A stretch of 64,000 bases of DNA from Hemerocallis citrina (lineage: Eukaryota; Streptophyta; Magnoliopsida; Asparagales; Asphodelaceae): positions 263,366,255-263,430,254 of the forward strand of contig CM030362.1 in the NCBI GenBank assembly GCA_017893485.1, in the 5' to 3' direction. The notes below the pieces were generated by a model. It had not been told where the DNA came from. It did not search any database and saw only the letters and a list, made by a program, of their open reading frames with translations. Below, in pieces: positions 55,401-64,000 of this stretch (positions are counted from its first letter, which is position 1; each line of letters begins with the position of its first letter). The translations under genes were made by a program, and so were the position numbers.

Positions 55401-56745
55401 ATATCTTAAATGAGAGAATATGTATTATAGTGTGTGTGTGGTAATAATGTCTTCAAGACATTTGTCCCAACTTGAATCTTGAATTTATACATATAAAAAA
55501 ATAATAAAATAAAGAAAATAAACAAACTTGTAAAGCAATATATCAAACATATATGATAATATTAAACTTAAATAAACAGAATATTATCATAATTCATAAC
55601 AGACATGAAAAACAAAAACAAAACTTATAAATAAAGTAACTTGAAATGATAAATCATTTTGATCACTTCTGGTGATCATGATTTTTTTTTAATCTTCAGG
55701 ATAGTATATTTATCACTTCTGGTGATTATCACTTCCATCTTCAGAATGGACAGAGAAATCTGCTACCTTTAAGTGTATCATATCATTGAGGCTATGACCA
55801 TCAGTTAATTCTTTCCTTTATTCTTTAATGATTCTTAATATAGATCAACAAAATACATTACCGTACTAGAGGTACGCGACCGATGGTTTTGCATCATACG
55901 CCAATGATGGATTGTTTATACATTTTATTTTCTTTTCATTATCCAAGTCCACATCTATGGCCACGATGATGGGTATCCTCATGGCTAAAATCACTAGAAC
56001 AATTATATTGCATCACATTCACTTCGGGGAATGGAGCATGTCCAATATATAAGACAATCGTCATTTTTCCATACATTTATAGTTAGTCACAGTTATACAT
56101 ATTTAGATCTACAGGATCGTCATCAATTCATACTCATTGTATTGTTATTATACAAACAATATTTTCTTCATTTCGAGAGATCTTCGGGATCTTTAACTTT
56201 GATATATCAAATTCTCAAATAATTCTTTTTGCTAGATGAACAATATTTTATTTAAATTTCAAGAGATCTTCAGGATCATTGATTTTGATACAATCATCTT
56301 TCACTCCTTCAGGGAGATTGTGACAAAAGAAAATTACAGCTTTCGTTGTATCTTTCGTATGATCTCATTTCGATGATTCTTTGAATCCATCAATTGTCTC
56401 TTTGAGACTTTCGGTATTCAAATGAATTTCAACATCCAAAACTCTTGACAAGTAATTCTTGTCGGTTATTATCCAGAGCTTTGAAAAATAAGAACATAAT
56501 GAAATTATATGCATAATTAGAAATAAAAAGACGAGATCAAAATATAACTTTTCTGATACACAAGATCCATAAAAAATGGCGACTGTAGAGCATACTAAGT
56601 TATATTGATCTTAAGGAAATGATCAAAAGTAAAAAAATAATAAGATGAACTCGATACTCACATACTTACATATATAAGACCAAACATTTGTCTTTTTCTT
56701 CGGATCAACTTGAGACTCGAAAGGTAGAGACTTGTGCTGATAACG
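52434..56745 (-). pseudogene. Copia polyprotein remnant of element F
   Basis: Short pieces in changing minus-strand frames show the polyprotein. The pre-integrase motif VWHDRLDHPDSLLMRI is at about 54991-55040. The end of integrase (GPGRRMGIYVEN) is near 54700-54740. RT segments (VDYEEKYSLVVD, SLAVHE) lie near 53800-53890. RNase H with a LIGYANAEYLS-type stretch lies near 53070-53110. The 3' untranslated part near 52500-52650 has the CCTTCACTAGGGTTTTTCCC type of sequence often seen before Copia LTRs. Stops and frameshifts are frequent throughout, so no protein can be made. Plus-strand frames in this interval are antisense. Confidence 0.8.
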
Positions 56746-57005
56746 TATTATAAAATAATAGAAACAATAAACAAAAGGAAATAGAGACGAGAGGAAAGAA
56801 GATTATTCTCATTCATAGGTTTTTCATGTGTATACAAATGATTCACCCAATGGCCTATTTATAGGCATACAAAGAATACAAAGAGACAATTACATAATTA
56901 TTACATATGAATAAATATGAATGAATGTAGTGGTGGTGGTGGAGAATGTGGACAGAGTGGGGGGAGTTCAATAGACAATTCACACTTAATAATTTATTTA
57001 TAATA
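56746..57005 (-). repeat. 5' LTR of element F
   Basis: Partner of 52174-52433. It is followed on the minus strand by CGTTATCAGCAC (56734-56745), in the primer-site position seen in many plant Copia elements. Confidence 0.8.
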
Positions 57006-57657
57006 TATTATTATTATTATTATTATTATTTTTGCCTACAAGTTGGTACGTGTAACACAAGTGCATTGCAACGTGGTAGTAGCACTTTATTATTAATTTA
57101 TATATTTTAATGGGAGAAATTTGGTTAATGGGTTAGTAATATTTATTAAAATTAGTATTGATAATAAGAGAATATTATTTGAGCCTACGGACAAATAAAA
57201 ATCCAGCCCAACATAAAAGAGGCACAAACCCTAACCCTAATAGGGTTTGGCCGGCCAATATAATAAGGGGGAGAGAGAAAGCCCATCTTTTACTTTTGGT
57301 TGTTTTTCTTTTGGAGTTGCGTTAGGGTTTGAAAGGGAAAGATTTTTGGGGGCTATTAATCAAGAATCCGACATTAGAAGAGGTGGGCATTTTTCTCTTC
57401 TCTTGATTATTATTGTTATTGTTATTTCAATTTTTGTAGCATGCTAGTTTGTTGTCATGTAGAGAGCATGCTAGGGTTTTTCTAAATACTTGTTTTAATT
57501 ATTGAGATGATATATATAGATGCATGATAAATATTGTTTGTATGTTCTTGATGAGTATTGAATGATTAAAATAGACAAAAAAATTTAGTTGCAATATTGT
57601 TTTGTATGTTCTTGATGAGTATTGAATGATTAAAATAGATAAAAAGATCTAGTTGCA
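57006..57657 (+). repeat. Element G: LTR continued, cut off by element D
   Basis: It resumes with the ATT repeat and TTTTTGCCTACAAG. A TATA-like CCAATATAATAAGG at about 57256 followed by a leader fits an LTR promoter in plus orientation. The last 128 bases (57530-57657) are two tandem units of about 64 bp (GTATGTTCTTGATGAGTATT twice). The remainder should lie right of element D, outside the window. Confidence 0.45.
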
Positions 57658-58458
57658 TGTAGCGCCCCGAATTTCTAATATAATATCTTAGAAAATACGT
57701 GGCACAATCCCAGCATCAACTTCAATGTAATAGTACACATAGCCCAAAAACACAAATAATATTATTTCCAAACTTTTATTACATCAATCTTTACAAACAC
57801 AGCGGAAATACAAACACCTTGAATTACAACTTTCTTTTTACCACACTTCTTTTTACAAAATTTACACAATGCTCTATTACACCAGTTTTAATCTCCAAAA
57901 CTAACTCAAGTATCCAAGCCTCTAAACCCTAAGCAATAACCTGTAACACATGAGGCTAGAGATGATCCCTAACCCCCAAAACTAAAGGGGTCAGTCATAA
58001 ATGGTGTGAGTGACATAAAAACATACAACATAATTAAATCATAAAATATAAAGTCATCAACAGCATGTATTAATCAGCAGGGATAAATGAATGAGAAATA
58101 ACAAAGATTAAAGCATGAAAGCATCATGGAATGAAAACAACAAGTGAAGCTAGACTAAGTGTCAAGTGTAGGAAAACTGGAAAACACAAGCATAAAACCA
58201 AGTCAAGAAAACACAATTCTATATGCTGACTCTCGAGTGCATACTTGTCGGAGTCTATGCATTCCATAGTACATAGGTCCGGTGCAAGGCCTTAACAATC
58301 TCTACGACATAGGGATAACCCCTCATTATGCAACAAATTCTACTACGGTGATGGGAAACAAGATTCAGAATACTTCGCGAATAGGCGTCACCGCCCTCGA
58401 CACGCAAGCATCAAGTAAGATAGCTCAATAACAACAATCGGAGAATCATCTCCCTGCC

Positions 58459-59066
58459 GTGTACCTCACGAATAGGCTTGCAAGACCCTCAACGTGCAGA
58501 TACACCCGATACATTCCGTGAATAGGTCTGCCGACCCTCAACACGCAAATGCACCCTGCATGCTCCGTGAATAGGCCCGTAGACCCTCAACACGTGAACA
58601 TCTAAATACTATGTACCCCACGAATAGGCCTTCAAGACCCTCAACGTGCAGGTACACCCGATACATTCCGTGAATAGGTCTGCCGACCCTCAACACGCAA
58701 ATGCACCTTGCATGCTCCGTGAATAGGCCCATAGACCCTCAACACGCGAACATATAAATAATATGTACCCCACGAATAGGCCTTCAAGACCCTCAACGTG
58801 CAGATACACCCGATACATTCCGTGAATAGGTCTGCCGACCCTCAACACGCAAATGTACCCTGCATGCTCCGTGAATAGGCCCGTAGACCCTCAACACGCG
58901 AACATCTAAATACTATGTACCCCACGAATAGGCCTTCAAGACCCTCAACGTGCAGATACACCCGATACATTCCGTGAATAGGTTTACCGACCATCAACAC
59001 GCAAATGCACCCTGCATGCTCCGTGAATAGGCCCGTAGACTCTCGACACGCGAACATCTAAATACC
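58459..59066 (-). repeat. Minisatellite, four units of 152 bp, in LTR of element D
   Basis: Units start near 58459, 58611, 58763 and 58915. Each is built of three about 50-bp subunits sharing CGTGAATAGG (or CACGAATAGG) and ACCCTCAAC(A/G)(C/T)G. Spacing is regular, but the intervening sequence also repeats, so it is not a CRISPR array. Confidence 0.9.
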
Positions 59067-59485
59067 CTCTAGTTGGACTAACAAATCATGAGTCTATGCT
59101 TACGTCGATTATTATCAAATACTCCAAAAATCCTTATCTCTAGAGTTAGTGTATCCTGCCGGACTTCAACAACAACTAAACCAAGACCCCTCAAGCCTAA
59201 CTCAACAAATCTAAACTGCCGGTTCACAGGACTCCCACTCAACTCCTAGAGATCTCAACAAAAACACAATCCACAAATCCATCGTCAAAACGATCATAAG
59301 GAGAAACCTCTCCAACAAAACCCAAATCTTTATATAATTCCAGAGTCCAAATATAACTATAAAATATCTTGAAAATATATGTTTTGTAGAAACAGTAACC
59401 TTTAAAAGAATAAGTTATAGATTAAAGCATTTAGAGTAAAAATCATTTGAAAGAACATTTATAGATATAAGGATACATCAGTATC

Positions 59486-59899
59486 AGTCGACTATAGAAA
59501 ACATAAGTCGACTGTCCAGAAAGAAAATTCCATGGTTTTAAGAAAATAAGTTAAGTGTTATAAGTCGACTTATAAAAGTCATAAGTCGACTTAACAGAGA
59601 ATATAAGTTGACTTATAAAAGCCATAAGTCGACTTACCAGAGAATATAAGTTGACTTATAAAAGTCATAAGTCGACTTATCAGAGAATATAAGTCGACTT
59701 ACTAGAGAATATAAGTCGACTTAAAAAGTCATAAGTCGACTTACTAGAGAGGAACTCCAGAAATCTTTAAGAAAATATTCTAAGTGTGCCAGTCGACTGA
59801 AAAGGGTCTAAGTCGACTGTCCAGAACGGATTTTCAAGAAAACTAATGATCATAGCAGCCGGGTCGTACCAGTTGACTGAAAGGTCATGCCAGTCGACT
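59486..59899 (-). repeat. AGTCGACT palindrome array in LTR of element D
   Basis: About a dozen exact AGTCGACT palindromes plus variants with AGTTGACT in 414 bases. Many sit in a longer unit AAGTCGACTTATAAAAGTCA followed by a second palindrome. Similar clusters are in the LTRs of element C. Confidence 0.85.
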
Positions 59900-61495
59900 G
59901 TCGGCCTACAGACTGCATAGTTTTGGTTGTGCACAATCAACCGATACGTAGATTTACTTTACAAAACGAAATCTCTAAAAAGTATATTTTTGATATGATC
60001 AAATACAACTTATAGGATATACAATGATCCATATAAACCAATCAAAACCACTTGAATTGATAAAAATAACTTTTTGATGAACTCCTTCAAAATAAAACAT
60101 AAATTGTGCATATAATCAAAATAGGGTTTTCTTAAAATAATTTACTGATCGCTGAAATAGTTGGTATTCAGATCCAAACCATCTGATTATCAAACTCAAT
60201 AAAAATCCCAATTAGGGTGTATTTCCTCAATCTCAACTAAATTCTAAATTCTCTAATTTTCATGTCAAGATCTTGATTCATAACTCTTCCATTCAATTAT
60301 CTCAAAAATCTGAATTTCTACCACAACTCATAACCATAATCAAATTTGTAGTCACATACCACTAGGGTTTCACGAGATCCAATTTTTCATCCAATCCATA
60401 ATATACATAATCATATTCAACCCTAAACATGCTTTCTAGCAACACAATTCAATATCCCAGATCCAACATTCATAGATCAAACAATCGAATCGTACCAAAT
60501 CACATACATAAATAAATCAACAAAACAATACATGCAAAGTACACAAAACAACAAACATGTCACTCACCTTAGGAATGAAGAGATCCAACAAGAAAGCCCC
60601 TCTTTTGTGAGATCCAAAATCCTCCTCTTCAATCACCAAGAAAATAAAAGATATAATAAAACTTGTGTTATGTAGCGAGTGACAGCTGTACACCCCCTTT
60701 TATACAAGCTGGGAATAAGGATTTAGGATTTTAGAAATACATTTGCAAAATAGTCATTCCAAAATATAACTTTACATATATAACATTTTCTTAGTTAAAA
60801 TAGGTTAACTAAATCAAAACCAAATCAAATCTTCTTATCTCTGAGTTGTCCAGCAATCCAGCACAACCCAGTAAATAAGAAAAATCCGGATTTACAACTC
60901 AGGGTGGCGATTTTGCACAAAAGCCCTCCCCTTTGTAATATTTACAAACATATCATAAAATATTCATAAAAATCCAGAAAAATCAGAAATAATATCTAAT
61001 AATACATATTATATTTTCCAATCAAAATATTTGACTTTTACTTTCCAGAAAAACATTTGCACAAAATTCTACATGGATTCCATATTTGCAAAAACACCCA
61101 TTTTTGTTTAAATCTTCACCAAATCGACTTTAAATAAAATATAAATATATTTAAATTCAAATGATAACCATGGAGAACCAAAATATCAGTAAAAACGAAT
61201 TTTCATAATTTATTTAAGATCCAAACGACTTTTACATAAAAGCCCATCTCTTTCGAGATATTTATAAAAATAGTTTCTCTACTCAGAAAAATCCCAAAAT
61301 TTAGAATATACTCCATTATAAGTAGGAGAATTTACTAAAAATATAAAATTGGTTATTTACACCAAAAATATTTGCACGTGTTTTCGCACGTGTAAAAAGA
61401 TAAATCTTTAGAAAATATTTATTAAATCTCCAGAAAATCATTTTAATTCATTTTCAAATCTTTAAAAATAATATTTGAAAATACGGGGTTCTACA

Positions 61496-61508
61496 TCACT
61501 CCCTCCTT
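61496..61508 (-). other. Polypurine tract of element D
   Basis: AAGGAGGGAGTGA on the minus strand, identical to that of element C. Confidence 0.8.
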
Positions 61509-61779
61509 AGAAGAGTTCTGTCCTCAGAACTACTGCTAATGGAGTCCAAACAAACACATCAATAAGGAATGAAAACTCATGGATACAATCTCACGAAAGA
61601 ATGCATTCCAACAAAAGGAATACAAACATACAGAAGGAACACAATTATGGAAAGAATTCAGAAAAACAAACTTCCGCTGCGCAACTCTGATAACTTGCCA
61701 TCGGAAGCTAAGTGCAACAACTACTGAACTCCTGTATCCAACTCTGACCTTCCACATCTGCTTTATCCTTCCAAGAACC

Positions 61780-61880
61780 AGTTGGCACTCCCTCCTTAGA
61801 AAGGACATGACTAAGGATAGCCACTTCAAGACCTTGCCTGGAAACACCTTAAGCTCCACACTTAAGACTAGCAATAATTG
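61780..61880 (-). pseudogene. Protease stub joined to RT stub in element D
   Basis: On the minus strand a short piece like the post-active-site part of the protease of C (VELKVFPGKVL against [11 protein letters not shown]) is followed at once, in another frame, by a piece like the late part of RT (VAILSHVLSKEGV against [13 protein letters not shown]). Everything between, including the RT active site, has been deleted, and no homology to pol follows. Confidence 0.6.
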
Positions 61881-62060
61881 GGCGACACAATTGTATGCAA
61901 GAAAACAGTATCAAATAAAACCTTTGTCTTTATTTCATTAATCCAAATAAATCTTGTTACATGAAGAAAAATACTCAATCTTCAATTATTCCCCAAATGA
62001 AAGTTTTACTTAATACAAAAGAATGAATTTCAAAATTCTTGCACACATAGATCACATTCT

Positions 62061-62573
62061 TTAGTTACCCGCATCCTCCTCAGTCAATGCGGACTCTCGC
62101 CTCTGATCCTTGCCTCTCCCTGCACCATCTATCTTCAGCTGCGGACAGTTTGATCGAATATGCCCCTCACGACCACAGCGATAACAAGTTCGCTTCGCCA
62201 ACTTCGGACACACTGACCTGTAATGACCTGCCTCCTTGCAGTAATAACAAGTCACTTCCTTAGTTGCAGGTGCCTTCTGCACCGGTCCACTGAACTTGAC
62301 TTGCTTCGCTGGAAACTCCTTCCCACTCTGATCTGATGCTGGCCTCCTCCTCTTGAAAGACTCGACCTGATTGTTAGGATCAGCGTTAATAAACACTGGT
62401 CCAATCCTATGGTTCCGATTCTGGTTCCGAGTCTGCGCTAAATTAGTTGCTATCAGCGCATTCAGAGTCTGATACACCTTGGCAAATTCGGCTTCGAGAT
62501 CAATTCCAGTTCCTCGAGAACTTCCAGATCCATCCTCATTGTTACCACCGTTCCTGGTTCTGGGTCCTGTCAT
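62061..62573 (-). pseudogene. Element D shortened gag: N-terminus plus two zinc knuckles
   Basis: This is a 170-codon frame with ATG at 62573. Residues about 25-45 (GIDLEAEFAKVYQTLNALIA) align with the gag N-terminus of element C. At the VESFKR motif the sequence jumps past the capsid core straight to a basic linker. Two CCHC knuckles follow (CYYCKEAGHYRSVC and CYRCGREGHIRSNC). The frame is open, so a small RNA-binding protein without capsid could be made. It could also be an untranslated relic whose frame happens to be kept. Element C has only one knuckle, so the two lineages differ. Confidence 0.75.
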
Positions 62574-62792
62574 TCTACTGAATACTGCAAAACGAGGGTA
62601 AAGTTAGAGCATCACACACATTTCGCATTCACAACCATACCCTATGGCAAAACCATAACCATACCCCAAACCAAACATCATGTTCTAACTCTATGTGATA
62701 CTCACACTCTGATGTCCACACCTAGGTACTCACTCTCTAGTGTCCACACCTAGGTTGGTTTTCGTACTATGTCTATTATTACTATTGAAGCA

Positions 62793-62805
62793 TGCTCTGA
62801 TACCA
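62793..62805 (-). other. Primer-binding site of element D (initiator Met tRNA)
   Basis: On the minus strand TGGTATCAGAGCA lies four bases from the 5' LTR. Confidence 0.88.
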
Positions 62806-62809
62806 AATC

Positions 62810-64000
62810 TGTAGCGCCCCGAATTTTTAATATAATATCTTAGAAAATACATGGCACAATCCAGCATCAACTTCAATGTAATAGTACACATAGCCCAAAA
62901 ACACAAATAATATTATTTCCAAACTTTATTACATCAATCTTTACAAACACAGTGGAAATACAAACACCTTGAATTATAACTTTCTTTTTACCACACTTCT
63001 TTTTACAAAATTTACACAATGCTCTATTACATCAGTTTTAATCTCCAAAACTAACTCAAGTATCCAAGCCTCCAAACCCTAAGCAACAACCTGTAACACA
63101 TGAGGCTAGAGATGATCCCTAACCCCCAAAACTGAAGGGGTCAGCCATAAATGGTGAGAGAGACATAAAAACATACAACATAATTAAATCATAAAACATA
63201 AAGTCATCAACAGCATGTATTAATCAACAGGGATAAATGAATGAGAAATAACAAAGATGTAAAGCATGAAAACATCACGGAATGAAAACAACAAGTGAAG
63301 CTAGACTAAGTGTCAAGTGTAGGAAAACTGGAAAACACAAGCATAAAACCAAGTCAAGAAAACACAATTCTATATGCTGACTCTCTAATGCACACTTGTC
63401 GGAGTCTATGCATTCTATAGTACATAGGTCCGGTGCAAGCCCTTAACAATCTCTACGACAAAGGGATAACCCCTCATTATGCAACAAATTCTACTACGGT
63501 GATGGGAAACAAGATTCAGAATACTCCGCGAATAGGCATCACCGCCCTCGACGCGCAAGCATCAAGTAAGATAGCTCAATAACAACAATCGGAGAATCAT
63601 CTCCCTGCCGTGTACCTCACGAATAGGCTTGCAAGACCCTTAACGTGCAGATACACCCGATACATTCCGTGAATAGGTCTGCCGACCCTCAACACGCAAA
63701 TGCACCCTGCATGCTCCGTGAATAGGCCCGTAGACCCTCAACACGCGAACATCTAAATAATATGTACCCCACGAATAGGCCTTCAAGACCCTCAACGTGC
63801 AGATACACCCGATACATTCCGTGAATAGGTCTGCCGACCCTCAACACGCAAATGCACCCTGCATGCTTCGTGAATAGGCCCGTAGACCCTCAACACGCGA
63901 ACATCTAAATACTATGTACCCCACGAATAGGCCTTCAAGACCCTCAACGTGCAGATACACCCGATACATTCTGTGAATAGGTCTGCCGACCCTCAACACG
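62810..64000 (-). repeat. 5' LTR of element D, partial
   Basis: It starts TGTAGCGCCCCG and follows the other LTR closely (about 97-98 percent by eye). The same minisatellite begins near 63612 and is still running at the window edge. Confidence 0.9.

Larger units (their letters stand above)
52174..57005 (-). mobile_element. Element F: degenerate Ty1/Copia retrotransposon
   Basis: Two LTRs of about 260 bp (52174-52433 and 56746-57005) are about 96 percent identical by eye. Coding remnants lie on the minus strand, and a polypurine tract (AAGGGGGAGTG) adjoins the left LTR. It inserted into the ATT microsatellite of element G, which blurs the ends and the TSD. The domain order pre-integrase, integrase, RT, RNase H is that of Copia. 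Confidence 0.85.
57658..61495 (-). repeat. 3' LTR of element D, 3838 bp
   Basis: On the plus strand it reads TGTAGCGCCCCG to GGGGTTCTACA. TATA box on the minus strand (TATAAAAGG) is at 60696-60704. Downstream in the transcribed part lie the AGTCGACT array (59486-59899) and a 152-bp minisatellite (58459-59066). Confidence 0.9.
57658..64000 (-). mobile_element. Element D: Tekay/Del-like deletion derivative, runs off window
   Basis: A complete 3838-bp LTR (57658-61495), a very short internal region (61496-62809) and the beginning of the second LTR (62810 onward). Internal parts on the minus strand are PBS, a shortened gag, and a stub of protease joined to a stub of RT, then the polypurine tract. 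It is related to element C by gag wording, identical tract and LTR motifs. The left TSD is TTGCA; the right one is outside the window. Confidence 0.88.

Noticed and set aside
58459..59066. CRISPR-like array of regularly spaced repeats
   Set aside because: The intervening sequences are repeated too, the units are 152 bp with 50-bp subunits, and it lies within a plant LTR.

Overview
This is plant nuclear DNA, most likely from a flowering plant. It is AT-rich, has long intron-like and intergenic stretches, and is built almost entirely from nested LTR retrotransposons with 5-bp target-site duplications (TSDs). It also holds a nuclear insertion of plastid DNA and two host genes that have been taken apart by insertions. 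I found no prokaryotic genes, CRISPR array, rRNA gene or tRNA gene. I cannot name the species.

Layout. 1-9193 is the right part of an old Athila-lineage Ty3/gypsy element (A). Its body holds a plastid insertion (ycf15-like and ndhB pieces), and that insertion in turn holds a 3.7-kb solo LTR. 9194-10437 is the end of another long LTR of the same kind as that solo LTR. 10438-13292 has nested tandem duplications and a doubtful exon fragment. Two more solo LTRs follow in opposite orientations: 13293-17402 (TSD GTTAG) and 17966-21391 (TSD CTCTA). A broken GRF-type zinc-finger/coiled-coil gene starts at 22655. A 10.06-kb Tekay/Del-like element (C, 23169-33229, minus strand, TSD TTGCT) cuts it inside its hydrophobic tail, and the gene resumes at 33235. 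A degenerate 1.14-kb tandem duplication lies at 34001-36312. Helitron-like repeats at 36599-36832 and 43427-44186 flank a young, pol-less Athila-lineage element (B, 36833-43426, TSD ATTGT).

From 44187 a host gene for an AAMP-like WD40 protein begins. Its first exon is split by an apparently intact chromovirus (E, 44542-50439, TSD GTAGA). E carries one uninterrupted 1555-codon gag-pol frame that begins inside the 5' LTR and ends inside the 3' LTR. Later exons carry a MITE and deletions. The gene then runs into another LTR fragment (G, 52133). G is itself interrupted by a degenerate Copia element (F, 52174-57005, minus) and by a heavily deleted Tekay-like element (D, 57658 to beyond the window, minus).

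How the parts relate. Only E looks able to make all its own proteins. C (no integrase), D (only gag ends and protease/RT stubs) and B (gag only) have similar or near-identical LTR pairs but lack essential enzymes. They therefore look like deletion derivatives moved in trans by fuller relatives. C and D share an initiator-Met primer site, the same polypurine tract and a transcribed array of AGTCGACT palindromes in their long LTRs. C also has a short coiled-coil ORF between its primer site and gag. The nesting gives a relative order: A, then plastid DNA, then solo LTR; GRF gene, then C; Helitron-like repeat, then B; WD40 gene, then G, then F and D, with E inserted independently.
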